A DNA stretch of 64,000 nt from Sinohyriopsis cumingii. Lineage: Eukaryota; Mollusca; Bivalvia; Unionida; Unionidae. Within the stretch, counting starts at the first letter, position 1, and each line of letters begins with the position of its first letter. The position numbers and the translations under genes were made by a program. The stretch is taken from contig CM068839.1 of assembly GCA_028554795.2 (NCBI GenBank), forward strand, positions 84,217,540 through 84,281,539. Reading direction: 5' to 3'. The notes under the pieces are model-generated. The model saw only the letters and a list, made by a program, of their open reading frames with translations. It had not been told where the DNA came from and ran no database searches. This document shows, in pieces, positions 34,640-46,897 of this stretch.

Positions 34640-35620
34640 TCTTATGTCACGTGTTTAGGTTCGGATAAACAGTAACACAAGAAAGAGTGAAAACAACAAG
34701 CTTTGAAAATTAAATAATTTATTTCCCTGGAACAATTCTGTAACAATGAAAAAAAATATGAACCTATGGTTTTATAGAATCAAATCCAAAATAATCCAAA
34801 AATTATCCAAGAATAAAATTTTTGAAGTCCTAATAATAAAAAGTTCTATCGATTTAAAGTTCGAATCCCTACGAAGAATCTAAGATGGAAGACTATGACG
34901 TATGCTGCAATCTGTAGTGTGGAAGTCTACAATTCATTGTAGAAACAATAAGTATCACTCGGTTTCTGTTAGCTGAATAAAATTTTATACAAAACTGTCT
35001 TTGTTGAACAATTTTACATAAGCACACGTATTTTCCAGAAAAATAACAGAACTAATCCTTCTGAATCTAAGTAATTTGAAATAACTCCAAACAGCACAAT
35101 ATACAACTTCCAATTTAACAGCCCAGCTTCTAATGAGATTAATTCTCCAAAACAGAGGTTATATGGTCTTGTAAAACGTAAACAAGGGGTCACTTGGTCA
35201 TCTTCTCGAAGGTTATAGAAAATAAGTACTTGTTAGAGATCAAGTTTACCCAGTGTGATCCTGATGAAAACCAATCATTTTACTCTAAGAAATAAAAAAA
35301 TTATTTACATCTTAAAGACAAAGTCCCATCATGACCTCGACAACAACCAATCATTTTAAAATAAATATAGAACTTGTTTACAACGGTTGCTACAAATTTT
35401 GAAACAAGGTCAGGATATAGATCAACACCTGGTGTTTATAAACTAACAGTCAATGTCAAACTATTTTCTGAAATAAAAGTATCATCTCTACAGAATAAAT
35501 TTACATTACAATATCAAGAAATGAAAAGTATTTTAAAAAAATAAAACTGAAAAACAATTAAATTGAAATAAATATATATATATATTAAATCAGATATAAT
35601 TAAATCAAATATGCATAACA
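34640..35620 (-). repeat. 3' LTR of the Gmr1-like element
   Basis: 981 bp. On the minus strand it starts TGTTATGCATATTTG and ends CACGTGACATAAGA. It is the direct repeat of 40157-41354, with scattered substitutions and small indels indicating an old insertion. Confidence 0.92.
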
Positions 35621-35628
35621 CTTCCCCT
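35621..35628 (-). other. Polypurine tract
   Basis: AGGGGAAG on the minus strand, directly before the 3' LTR start TGTTATG; primes plus-strand synthesis in LTR elements. Confidence 0.75.
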
Positions 35629-35772
35629 ATAAAGAAAAAGATTTATACATAAAGCTTTCTTTCCCCACATCCTAATTATACACGAGGTTAAAAGAACTCG
35701 TCTAAATTACAGTGTACACGAAATAATACATTGTTATACACGGGAAAGTGCGTCTGCTATTAAATTATCTTT

Positions 35773-36470
35773 TCACTCGATGTGCCTGATATCAAGATTA
35801 TATTCCTGCAATAACAAAATACACCTTAGTAGTCTTTGATTTTTATTTTTCATCTTGTCGATGAAAGTTAGGGAGTTGTGGTCATTAAATACAATAATCA
35901 AAGAAGGAGCTGAACTAAGGTAAACTTCAAAATGTTGTAATGCCAATATCAAAGCCAAATATTCCTTCTCGATTGTTGAATACTTTCTTTGGTGCTTATT
36001 CAATTTCTTAGAAAAATAGCACACTGGATGATCAATGACATTTTCATCTTCTTAATCATAACTGCTCCAACCCCAACTTCACTTGCATCAACAGTTTAAA
36101 AGATTGGCTGAAATTTGGAGCTGTAAGAACTGGCACACTTTTAGGTATGGCTTTCAACTTGTCCAAAGCCTCCTGACATTTTTCAGTCCAAATCAATGTT
36201 TTTCTTACTCAATACATTTGTCAGTTGTTCAGCATTGATAGACAAATTGGAACAAAATTTTCGATAGTATCCGGCCATACCTAAAAATCGCATCCGTTGA
36301 TTTTTAAATACAGGTACTGGAAATTAAGAGATAGCCTTGACTTTAGCATCTAAAGGTTTAAATTGTCCGTGTCCCCCGATGTGTCCTAGAAAAGTTACAC
36401 TAGCACGGCAGAACTCACTTTTAGATAAATTGTCAAATTTGCATCTGTGAGTCTTTCAAAACTTCCCAGA
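35773..36470 (-). pseudogene. RNase H region of the Gmr1-like pol
   Basis: Open frame 36024-35773 reads CYFSKKLNKHQRKYSTIEKE then ALILALQHFEVYL, the typical Ty3/gypsy RNase H segment, and ends with the RLLR...LQEYNLDIRHIE block. The upstream connection region (36025-36470) is recognisable only in broken frames. Confidence 0.85.
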
Positions 36471-36489
36471 TTGTTGCTAAATGTTCTTT

Positions 36490-37170
36490 TCAGGAGTCGT
36501 ATGCGATGATATCCTCGATGTAAGCGTCACAATTGTCTAGACCAGAGGTAATCGTATTCATGAGACGTTGAAATGTACTTGGCGACCCTTTCATCCCAAA
36601 CGGCATTACTTTATATTGGTAAAGTCCATCTGGAGTCACGAATGCCGAAATTTCCTTTGCTCTTTCCGTTAGTGTAATCTGCCAAAATCCTTTCAGAAGA
36701 TCAAATTTGGTGAAATACCTGTCAATCCCCATCTTATCAATAGTCATTGATTCTTGGTAATGGGAATGAATCTGTTTTCTTCACACGATTCACCTTCCTT
36801 ATAATCAATATACATAAGTAAAGTTTTATCTGGTCTTGGAACAAGTATGCATGGTGAACCACAGTCACTTTTAATGGGGACTATAAAATCATTCTCCAGC
36901 AAATATTGAACTTCTTTTTTCAAGTTTTCCTGTTTGAAAGCGTTCATCCTGTCCGGGTGTTGTTTTACAGGTTTAGAATTTACAATTTATAACGTCGTGG
37001 AAAATTGTGTTCATTCTTGTAGGAACATCTGGAAATAAGTGCTCATATTCAAATAATAACTGTTTAAGTTCATTTCTTACTTGCTCTTGCAAATGTGAAA
37101 GTTTCTGGTCCAGACCTTTCATAATTTCTGAATTCCGAAGATCTGTCACTCCAATGTCAGTAGAAGCCAA
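36490..37170 (-). pseudogene. Reverse transcriptase of the Gmr1-like pol
   Basis: The linker YEHLFPDVPTR (37170-36973) is followed by the N-terminal part LLENDFIVPIKSDCGSPCIL (36947-36744) and by the fingers/palm segment FTKFDLLKGFWQI, VMPFGMKGSPSTFQRLMN and AYIEDIIAY (36747-36490). The catalytic YxDD box reads YIED, so the first of the two adjacent aspartates is replaced, and the subfragments are in different frames. Not functional. Confidence 0.88.
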
Positions 37171-37495
37171 TGATATTCATTCACTTAAATCTCCAATGAG
37201 TGGGACAGGTACAACTAAATAAATTGCTTGTTTAACCTGGCTATCTCTTTCAACATACTGGTACTCCTATAATTCATTTAGATCCAAGGAGCACTAATAT
37301 TAAAATTTAACTCATTCATTTTCTTCTTAACCTTGTATGGGCCGTAATATCTAAACCGAAGAAAAAATTGAAGAATGTGCAAGAGAGACATAACTAATTA
37401 TTACAAAACTCAAATATTCTCTCCATTGATGTTCTGTCAAACCGTAATTTCACTTTTGACTTGAATTGCTGAAAGACAAATTCAAGCAGAATATG

Positions 37496-38103
37496 CTAGA
37501 AAGTTCCAGACCTAAAATGTGACCCTTGACCCGATTGGATAGATTTGGAAAGGCCAAATTGAGCAAAAGACTTTATCATAGCTTTTACTATTATTTTAGG
37601 TATTATATTTCTCAAGAAAATTGCCTCTGGAAATCTTGTTGATGCACATATAATGGTCAATAGGTATTGGTTACCTGACTTGGTCTTAGGTAAGGGACCA
37701 ACACCATCTACCATAATTCTACTGAATGGTTCGTCAAAGGCAGGAATAGGTTGTACATGAGCCTTGTGAATTTTCTGATTTGGTTTTCCTACCATTTGAC
37801 AGGTATGACAAGATCAGTATTTACCAACATCACTTTTGATTTTTGGCCAATAAAAGTGTGTTAAGATCTTGTGACAAGTTTTATTGATCCCTAAATGACC
37901 AGCCAATGGAGTTTCATGGGCCTGGCCAGACTAAATATTTCCTGTCTATAAGGTTTCGGAACTACAATACGATAGCTCACTGACCATTCGTCATCAGCAG
38001 ATACATCGGGAGGTCTCCATTTTCTCTTAAGAATTCCATTTTTAATGAAATAACAGACAGGAACTTCAGCAGTTTCAGTTTCACTAATGACCCTTTGAAA
38101 CAA
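37496..38103 (-). pseudogene. Integrase of the Gmr1-like pol, located before reverse transcriptase
   Basis: 38103-37891 carries the segment before the HHCC finger (ILKRKWRPPDVSADDEW). 37795-37496 carries the core start (PFSRIMVDGVGPLPKTKSGN then ASTRFPEAIFL). The segment with the last catalytic residue is absent: after HFRSGTF the sequence jumps to a C-terminal-like RFDRTSMERIFEF near 37400, pointing to an internal deletion. Confidence 0.85.
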
Positions 38104-38145
38104 ACAGATCTCAGGATCTTTTTCCTGTTCGGTGACAAGTGATTG

Positions 38146-38736
38146 TCATTTATCACCCTGATTAGAATAAAGAGAATGAGTCGTTAAAAGAGGATCACTG
38201 TGCTCAATACCTTCTGATTGATCCAAACAAGGAGTGAAAGTGACCTCATCAAAAACCTGACCAATACATGTGTCAGTTAAAAGAATATTTTCCTTATCAA
38301 CATCATTCTCAAGAGCCTTCTTTGCCATAGCTCTGGTAAATGCACAAGCTGGAAATACTTTAGGGAATTCGTTTACATATGGATCTACTTTCTGATCCAA
38401 GCAAGGCTTGTCAGTTGCAAGTGGATTAACCACAACCTTGTCTCCAGCTAGGTCGTTGCCTAGTAATAAATGAATGCCCTCAACAGATAAAACAGAGACT
38501 GTTCCGACTTTCTCGGGTCCTAAGACTAAGTCTGATGACAAATTTATGCAATGGAGAGGAACATTAACAAAGCCGCACTCTACTCCCTGAATAAGAACAC
38601 TCTCATTAGAAAAAGACTTCTCAGAAAAAGGCAAAGTACTTGACAATAAAAGACTCCGTGAAGCTCCTGTGTCCCTTAAAATGTTAATAGGGATAGGATT
38701 GGCCGAATCACCCAGAGTGATACAGAACCCTTTCAT
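38146..38736 (-). pseudogene. Aspartic protease region of the Gmr1-like element
   Basis: A 196-codon frame contains RDTGASRSLLL (catalytic D-T-G) and, later, IHLLLGNDLAGDKV, the matching second strand block of retroviral-type proteases. Downstream residues form the linker to integrase. Confidence 0.85.
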
Positions 38737-38884
38737 ACGAATGGTTCATAATTCTCCATAATCAGATCAGACTGGGGTTTATTAGACCAACAAAATATTG
38801 CTTTCAATACAAGACCGTGACCTCTTAGAAACAAGAGCAGTTGGAATAGGTCTGTCTTGATTCTGATGCCCATTTTTCAATTTG

Positions 38885-39951
38885 TAGCAATCAGAAATAA
38901 CGTGTCCTTGTTTCTTGCAATAGGTACATGTAGGAAGAGACAAGGATCTTGGATCAAGCTTCTCTGAAGTTGATTTTTAGAAGTTGTGCCAGTTTGAGTT
39001 TTAGAAGAGCTTCTGAAATACGTTTCTGCCAGAAGACTGTTGAGTAGAAGTCTTATTTACAAAAGGAACTTTCTGAGTTAAAAAATACTCATCAGCAGCA
39101 CGAGCAGGATTTTCCAAGCTTTCAATCTGATGCTCGTCAAGATAAGGCTTACTGTCACTATGTAGTTTTTGAACTCTTCAAGTAATATAAGTTTAAGACT
39201 TTCATAATCTTGTTCAACTGTCTTGGCAAAGCACCATCTATCAAATAACTGCTCTTTTTCTCTAACAAATTCGAAAAGAGTTTGTCCAGCTTCTTTTATA
39301 TAGTTTCTGAATTTTTGCCAATAAGCTTCAGGCACTAACTCATAACCTCTTAAGATGCATTCTTTGACCGTATCATTGTCACCACTTTGTTCAACTGACA
39401 GTGAACAGTAAATGTCACTAGCTTTACCAGTGAGCACACATTGTAATAATTGAATCCAATGCTCCCTTGGCCACTTAAAACTCAGCAATTCTTTCAAAGC
39501 GAAAGAAATATGTCTACTTCTTCCAGAGAAGGAGGTACTAACTTGATATTTCTTAAAACATCAAAAGTAGGTTAGTGTTTTTCCTTTGCTAACTCCAATT
39601 CTTTTAACCGAATTTGAAATTCTATTTCATTCTTCTCTCTGCATCTGTCTCTCTCCTCTTTTTCAAACTGTAACTTTATTTGTTCTTTTAGTAATAACAT
39701 TTTTTTCTTTTTCTTTCTCCAATTTCATTTGTTCTCTTTCTTTATCCAGTTGCAACTGCATCTGCACGTTTTTCTCTCTCCTCACTCTCTTTTTGCAACT
39801 CCATTCGTCTTTCTTCCATCTCTTTCTGAAACTGCATTTGTCTTTCATCTCTCTTTCTGAAACTGCATTCATCTTCCTTCCATCTCTCTTTCCAGTTTTA
39901 TATTTTCTATTTGAAACTGAACCTGTCTTATCTCTAATTCCAACTTTTTAG
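38885..39951 (-). pseudogene. Gag region of the Gmr1-like element
   Basis: The N-terminal part (39951-39663) is a Lys/Glu-rich coiled coil on the minus strand (LQLDKEREQMKLEKEKEKN). 39497-39078 encodes a capsid-like segment (VLTGKASDIYCSLSVE, then ILRGYELVPEAYWQKFR) resembling the SCAN-like gag of this group. A CCHC knuckle CTYCKKQGHVISDC lies near 38890-38931. Frames are broken between the parts. Confidence 0.8.
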
Positions 39952-40135
39952 CTGTACTTCCATTTTAAAAATTTCCATCCACTCCTGAGTAAAACTTCAA
40001 AAAAAAAAGTTCGTATACTTTTGATGATAAATTTAGAAAAAGCTTGCCGATTTCACTAAAAATTGCAAAAACTAGGGGAATTCAAATTTTAAAAACAAAG
40101 TTTTCTTAAATAATCCATCCAAAATTCAAAATAAT

Positions 40136-40153
40136 CCGGGACAAGCCACGCCA
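40136..40153 (-). other. Candidate primer-binding site
   Basis: TGGCGTGGCTTGTCCCGG on the minus strand, three bases after the 5' LTR end; begins with TGG as expected for pairing with a tRNA CCA end. I cannot name the tRNA. Confidence 0.45.
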
Positions 40154-40156
40154 ATT

Positions 40157-41354
40157 TCTTATGTCACATGTTTAGGCTCGAATAAACAGTAACACAAGAA
40201 AGAATGAAAACAACAAGCTTTGGAAAATACAAAAATGTATTTCCCTGGAAAAATTCTGTAAAAATGAAAAATATGAACTACGGTTTTATAGAATCAAATC
40301 CAAAATAATTCTAAAAACAAAATGTTTTACTGATTTCAAGTTCAAATCCCGACGAAGAATCTAAGATGGAAGACAATGACGTATGCTGCAATCTGTAGTG
40401 TGGAAGTCTACAGTTCATTGTAGAAACAATAATTATCACTCCAGTTTCTGTTAGCTGAACAAATTTTTATACAAAACTGTCCTTGTTGAACAATTTTACA
40501 TGAGCACACATATTTTCCAGAAAAATAAGAGAATTAATCCTACTGAATCTAAGTAATTTGAAATAACTCCAAACAGCACAACATACAACTTCCAATTTAA
40601 CAGCCCAGCTTCTACTGAGATTAATTCTCCAAAACAGGTTATATGGTCTCGTACAACATAAACAAAGGGTCACGTGATCATCTTCTCGAAGGTTATAGAA
40701 AATAAGTACTTGTTAGAGATCACGTTTACTCAGTGTGACCATGATGAAAACCAATCATTTTACTCTAAAAAATAAAAAACTGTTTACATCTTAAAGTCGA
40801 AGTCCCATCATGACCTTGACAATAACCAATCATTTTAAATAAAGACAGAACTTGTTTACGATGGTTGCTTCAAATTTTGAACAAAGTCTGGATTTAGATC
40901 AACACCTGGTGTTTACAAACTAAAAGTCAAGGTCCAACTATTTTCTGAAAAAAAAGTATCATCAAAAAAGTATCATCTCTAGAGAATAAATTTACATTAC
41001 AAGATCAAGTAATGATTTTTTAAAAATTAAAACTGACAAACAATTAAATTGAAATAAATACATGTATATATTAAATCAGATATAATTAAATCAAATATAC
41101 ATAGGGGCCCCGAGTGGTCTAAAGCGCTCTCCGTTACGGATCACTGCCATCTCACCTCTGTCTGCGTGGGTTCGAGGCTAGGATTCGGCCAATGTGGGTA
41201 TGTGAGAAAGCTTGCCAGTAGCTTCTCGTTGGTCAGTGGTTCTTCCCAGGTTCTTCCTCCACCATCAATACTGGCCGCCATGTATAGCCTATCTTGTGCT
41301 GAAAAATGGCATTAAACCCCACAACAACAACAACAACAACAAATATACATAACA
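40157..41354 (-). repeat. 5' LTR of the Gmr1-like element, interrupted by a SINE
   Basis: Same termini as the LTR at 34640. The SINE occupies 41104-41340, eleven bases from the outer LTR end. Sequence differences from the other LTR include several small indels (for example around 40280 and 40960). Confidence 0.92.
41104..41340 (+). mobile_element. tRNA-headed SINE, family A, copy 5
   Basis: Best full-length plus-strand copy. The head GGGGCCCCGAGTGGTCTAAA holds the A-box, and the B-box GGGTTCGAGGC is near 41168-41178. The body includes AGCTTGCCAGTAGCTTCTCG, and the 3' end is TTAAACCCCACAACAACAAC. The target duplication CAAATATACATA (41092-41103 and 41340-41351) lies within the LTR. Confidence 0.95.
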
Positions 41355-41359
41355 CCATA

Positions 41360-42673
41360 CAACAGGCATATAAAAACATTTTGTTGGTAAGTAATTATAG
41401 AAAATGACATAAATAAACCAAAGAAACAATTTGAGAATCTTATGGATAGCACTGCATTTAAATGATACATCTATAAATATGCCATGTAAATACCGGTACA
41501 CAGCCTCTGTTCTCCCCCATGCACTTGTGGGTTGTCAGGTCCAACATGTTGAAACATTATTCTTATTCAGCAACCATACTAAATCCTGCAACAAACTTTG
41601 ATTTCAATAGAGAAATTTCTCTGCACACACAACTCCACTGAACTGCCTCTACTGTATTTCATATGTAATCTGTCTCAATGCTTTTGTTCAATTAGTCCAA
41701 CTACATCTGTGACAGCTGTTCCTATTATGATGTATATAAAGTGAAGAGTTAACATTTAACATTTCATGTTGATATGGAAGCTTATTACTGCTACAGTATT
41801 GGCAGACCCTCCCTTTTGTTTGTATCTTCCTAGCAATTTTAAAACTAAAAATGATCAAGAATATAAAAAATGCAAAAAATCTAGTAATTTCATTGAGTTA
41901 TAATTTGTAACCCAATTGTCATCAATGGGTTACTGACACTTTAATTTTTTATGTTTCAATGCAAATAGAAGTTCCCAATGTAAAAAAAACAACATTCAGA
42001 CTGCTTGCTATTTTTGGTTTCTAGAACAGTCCACGTCAGTAAAAAATCTGCATCCAATATTTGTAATGTCTAGGGATTATAATTCTAACACAAATTGACT
42101 GAAGAAATAGGAGGAACTCTTCTATATATGTATTCAGAGGGATGTAAATCCAAAATTTATGGAACTATTACGATTTTTAAAGATTGTGAACTATATCACA
42201 TCTGTTGCTTGAAAACACAGACATACCCAAGCAAATATGGTCACCATGATGCTAAAGAAACTCGCGTTTGACTCGAAACTCCAACAAGATGACAGTGTTT
42301 GAGACCGCCTGTCATGAACCAGGTTACAAATGATAATTCAATGAATGAAATGACTGAGCATCATGCATTTTTCATATCCTTGAGGCCTTCAATTTTTAAT
42401 ATCAGTGGGGGGTTTCCAAACAAACAGGGCAGTGTGAGAATACTACAGTTACCAAATTTTGTTTACTACTAATAGTACAACATATTCTTTTCTAAATTAA
42501 ACTGATGCACAAAAATTATGGCTGAAAGTAAGACTCACTTTAAAAAAATGTTTTATGCATGAACAAGAGACTTGCTTGCTTGTGTTCTGTCTTAACATTA
42601 ACAAAAAAAGATCAAAACTTTACCAGTGAGCTCAATCCAAGGCATCGATGGATGCATGAATGTACAGATGGAT
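41360..42673. other. Intergenic, nothing recognised
   Basis: AT-rich sequence without gene or element. Confidence 0.45.
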
Positions 42674-42828
42674 ATTGTTGTTGTTGTTGTAGGGTTTTGT
42701 GCCATTTTTCAGCACAAGATAGGCTATACATGGTGGCCAGTATAAATGGTGGAAGAAGAACCTGGGAAAACCCCAGAAAGAACAACTGACCCACGAGAAG
42801 CTACTGGCAAGCTTTCTCACATAGCCAC
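42674..42828 (-). mobile_element. SINE family A, copy 6, 5'-truncated
   Basis: Contains the tail complement TTGTTGTTGTTGTAGGG and body to CAAGCTTTCTCACATA, but the tRNA-like head is missing. The target duplication ACAGATGGAT (42664-42673 and 42829-42838) shows that the copy inserted already truncated. Confidence 0.9.
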
Positions 42829-42999
42829 ACAGATGGATGCCAAGATATGATCCATACGTATGCATCCATCTCTACATTCATCAGGAATTCAAAAGATCAG
42901 AATAATGTACTTCATTCTTAAACAAAACTTAGAAACATTTTTTTTTAAAGTAGGTCTAGATAAAGACATTGTAGTTCAAGTGGCTTTGGGGCAGAGGTG

Positions 43000-43200
43000 C
43001 TTGCTTATAAGACAAGTCTAACTGCAAACAGCAGACCTAGATCTACTGTCACATAATGTACCAGCAGATCTGGGTCTGTGTAGTTTGTAAGGGGTAATCA
43101 GTATAACCTACAACATAGATCCTGATCTGCAGAGACATTATGCTACAGCAGATCAAGATCTATGTTGTTTGCACTTGGACTGTCTTAAAAGTAAAAATAT
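43000..43200. mobile_element. Palindromic MITE, GATCTG-hairpin family, copy 4
   Basis: Contains TTGCTTATAAGACAAGTCTA and, inverted, TTGGACTGTCTTAAAAGTAA. Internal modules are CTAGATCTACTG, CAGATCTGGGTCTG, GATCCTGATCTGCAG and CAGATCAAGATC. The outermost terminal bases are eroded. Confidence 0.65.
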
Positions 43201-44238
43201 ATGTGCTACCTGCGTTCTAACTTGCCAATGTTTATAACTCCTTGACTTTGTAAGATTTAAGTAAAATATTTATAAATTTAATATTTCATGTCTATATGAC
43301 ATAAGACGTCGAGGCCCTTTGACGACTGATGTAACTGCGGTTACAATATCTCTACAAGTACATAGTTATACTGACATACAAAGCCCTTAACTCATTGATC
43401 TAACTGAGGTAACTTTAGCTCTACAAGTACGTACTTCTACTGATGGTGGGAACTTCAGAGCCAAGGTCAAATATTTTTACATTTTCAGCTGAGCTGCCAG
43501 AACTTGCTGATATAGCACATGGAGCTATTCCTATGATATTTCTACACTGATTTTAACCAAAACAATTAATAATATTATATTCTCCAAGCAATTTTTTAGT
43601 TTCCAGTGATTTTAGTGCAACAGGGTCAGAAACATTTAATTCTGACACTGTAACTTTTGACTGCCATGATCGGTACACAAGTGAATTGTAATGTTCATAC
43701 ATTAATATAACATCAGGCAACTGCAGCTACCATTGATCTAAAGTCATTCCACAAACTCAACACAGTTCTTTTCTTATAACTTGGCCTTACCATATAGAGT
43801 TTATAGTGCTTATAGTGATTTGTTTAACAATGTTTCCCATGGCAGAGCACTTAACTGGATTTTTATGTCTCGTAACCCAGTTAACACTGCATACAGTCAT
43901 TTACATCATATGGTGCTTACAATAAAAAACTAGGCTGAGTACTATGTAACTCTAGTATCTGTTAATACCAATTAGTTTATTAATCATGGGTGCTGTTACC
44001 TTTAACAAACAACTGATCACTAATGGTCATAAAATAATGAACTCTCCCTCAATACTGATCATGCATACTGTTAGAGAAAATATATCCAGGGGCATGTCAG
44101 ATAACCTTCAAGGTTGGTTGTTTGGATTTATCTAGTAAATCAAGATTCAGTTCAATAAAGCTAGACGTAATACCAATGAGCACAAAAGTGATCCAAACAG
44201 AAATTGTCATGAATATTAAGTGGCACAACTTGGTATTA
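43201..44238. other. Intergenic; one short duplicated motif
   Basis: CTCTACAAGTACNTA occurs twice (about 43350 and 43422) within two related stretches of about 50 bp, 72 bp apart. Nothing else recognised. Confidence 0.45.
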
Positions 44239-44368
44239 GGGGCCCTGGCTGGCCGAGTGGTATAAGGCATATGCCTATACAGATCATTGACATCTCACCT
44301 CTGCATAGGCAGGAGTCTTGGATTGTCCAATGTGGGCGTGTGAGAATGCTTGCCAGTAACTTCTGAGG
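44239..44368 (+). mobile_element. SINE family A, copy 7, 3'-truncated
   Basis: The head GGCTGGCCGAGTGGTATAAG is the most tRNA-Ser/Leu-like of all copies; the body is recognisable to TGCCAGTAACTTCTGAGG, and the tail is absent. Confidence 0.75.
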
Positions 44369-45892
44369 AATTTTAAACTGACATGTTTTGCATTGGCTAT
44401 TCTTTTTCGAATTCATCATGAGAATTAGATCCTAATCACAGTTACACAAAGCATCTGATGCTGCAAAAGAACAAAACCCACCTGCATCCATACTTATTAA
44501 ATCTGTGGCATTTAATTTAAAAAGCTCTAAATATTGATGGTTTTCTTGTTTTAAATAGGCCATGCAAGCACACACACGTTTCCAGAGTACTGATTGTGAT
44601 TTGAAGCCTTAAAAAAAAAATATCAGTTTTATCCGACAACACAAATGAGATAAGATCCTACATAAAAAGCAGGAGGGTGAAATAAAACTTTAAAGCAACG
44701 ATTTGTTTGATGATCACTGTATTTTGTTGCCAGTCACTGTCAACCACAATCAGAAAACATTTTAGGAGAGATTTACTTAATATTAAATGATATTATATGT
44801 GTATTTCAGTTATAAAAAGACACACAAGAAAAAGCATGTTTTAAATAGTCATGGACAGGGTTGATTCAATAGCACCAAGTGACCAGACATTCTGGGAAGA
44901 CTCATGCTGGTGTTTTATCAGCACTGTAGTAAAAGTCACATGGGTCATGTAAGTACATTTACTGATATTTTAAAATTTAATCATAATATAGTTATAATAA
45001 AGTTTATTCAATCATGATTTTTGAGTGATCTACACATTGTTGTAACAAAATTTCCAGATGAAAATTATCGCTATGGACTTTTACAATGGAAATACGGCAA
45101 AACATTGGGTCAAGAAAGTTGATATTGTATTGAACTATTACTAGTACAACGGGAATCAAATATGACCATGTGAACAAGAAGTCGTGCATGTTTTCATACA
45201 CCTCCTGTATGGCTGTTCAACTATAATTGGGAAAGAGGAGTAACATACAATCAGTTATATTCTTAGCTTGTACATATGACATTTCTTCAAAATGATAATT
45301 TAGCATATGTAAAATTTAACTCAAATAAATCTGAATTGACAACAGTATTTCTACTGTCTTTCATGTGTATGAAAGCACATATTTGCATGGGCAAAATAGG
45401 TTTTATGTATGAAGTGAAATAAAAGACATGACATACAATACAAAAGATATATAAGAAGTTGCATAACTGACACCAACTTATTGGACTTGTGTGCCGTTTT
45501 GTTTTCTTTTCCTGCAGGTGTTTTCCCATGCTTTGTTTATAAATGATGACATTGTCTCATCTGTTTGTGTTGATAGTACAATTTCTTCCAAACTGCAGGC
45601 ATGTTCCCTCTTACACCATAGCATGCGACCAAAACCAGTTTAAATGGGATCAACCCACTTGCTTGACTGTGCCAAAAAATGTAGCAGTACGTTATCACTG
45701 AATTTGCCATCAAGCATTTTCGAGGAATTTATACAATAATCTTCAGTGGAATTTTGATCAACAAGGTGCAAAATAAAGTAAATAGATGCCATTTAAAGGT
45801 ATTCGTAATCAAATTCTCCAAAATGACACCAATAACTGCAGAAAGTGACTTAGAATGCATATACAAGCTATGTAAATTGAACTATAGACCAG
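44369..45892. other. Intergenic, nothing recognised
   Basis: No exon-like frame or element recognised. Confidence 0.45.
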
Positions 45893-46082
45893 CTCATTGG
45901 AACAAAACTATCTGCCTGCCCAGTCTACCGCCTCATTGTAACAAAACTATCTGCTTGCCCAGTCTACAGCCTCACTGGAACAAAACTATCTGTCTGCCCA
46001 GTCGACATCCTCATTGGAACAAAACTATCTGCCTGCCCAGTCTACAGCCTCATTGGAACAAAACTATCTACCCAGTCTACAT
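45893..46082 (+). repeat. 39-bp minisatellite, about five copies, open in frame
   Basis: Unit CTCATTGGAACAAAACTATC plus CTGCCTGCCCAGTCTACAG. The period equals 13 codons, so one plus frame reads HWNKTICLPSLQP repeatedly. The last unit is shortened. I do not regard the frame as a gene. Confidence 0.93.
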
Positions 46083-46897
46083 AGGTTGAAATGAGGCCAT
46101 GTGAGTTGAGCTATAGACTTGACGAAAGCAGTGAAGATTGTCATCTACTAACACAGTAAGCTATGACAGGTCTTGATATGTTTTGTTTGCAGTTTGGTAT
46201 ACACCAAACAAATATATTATACAATGTTTGTAATATCAACAGACCAGTAAAACTAAAATGTTCATAGACAATGGCATTTTCATTAACCACTCACACCAGA
46301 AAATAATACTGATGCTAATTAAAGTTCACAATATGAAATGTATCATTTACCAGAGGAGATATGGTGTGTACAAATAATGAGACTATATTCCTCTACAGGT
46401 CCAGTCATGTATATCAACTATCATTTACGTTTCATAACAATTACTTAAATTCCTATACTTCACAATTTTGTCTCATATCCCATGGATGTTAAGGATAGAC
46501 CCTGGGGCCAATGTTGGTTGCTTATCTAAACTAATACTTTCACTTTCATAGGTCATAAACACAAAACCAAACTTGTGTTTTGATCTAAACAATATTTTTT
46601 TAAATGGCATATGGTTTTAACAAATCCCATTGCAAAATTAAATTCATTCATTCTGAAGTCTTAGAACAAAACATGTACATAGTTTCGTATCTGTCTAGTG
46701 GTTTTTACAGAATCATTTTAGCAAAACAAAAGACCTCTTGCAAATTACTGCCATTACAAAATTTTACTGCAAACCTGTCTGTCTGCAAAAGGGAATGAAA
46801 CCAGCATGAATGATTAGGTGCTGTAATGGCATTAGTTCTATATTTCCACAGCCAAATTCCTTTTTCAACTTAGGTTAAATTATTTTCTCAGAGTGTT

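Larger units (their letters stand above)
34635..41359 (-). mobile_element. Gmr1-like Ty3/gypsy LTR retrotransposon, full-length but inactivated
   Basis: Minus-strand element flanked by the 5-bp target duplication CCATA (34635-34639 and 41355-41359), with two LTRs of about 0.95 kb. The internal order 5' to 3' is gag, CCHC knuckle, aspartic protease, integrase, reverse transcriptase, RNase H. Integrase ahead of reverse transcriptase, with sequences otherwise of Ty3/gypsy type, is the hallmark of Gmr1-like elements. Reading frames are broken many times, part of integrase is missing, and a SINE sits in the 5' LTR. Confidence 0.9.

Noticed and set aside
39586-39951. 121-codon plus-strand frame rich in Phe, Leu and Ser
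   Set aside because: It is the antisense of the Lys/Glu-rich coiled coil of the LTR element gag.
45893-46082. Possible CRISPR-like array
   Set aside because: Units are directly adjacent without spacers and the genome is eukaryotic; it is a minisatellite.
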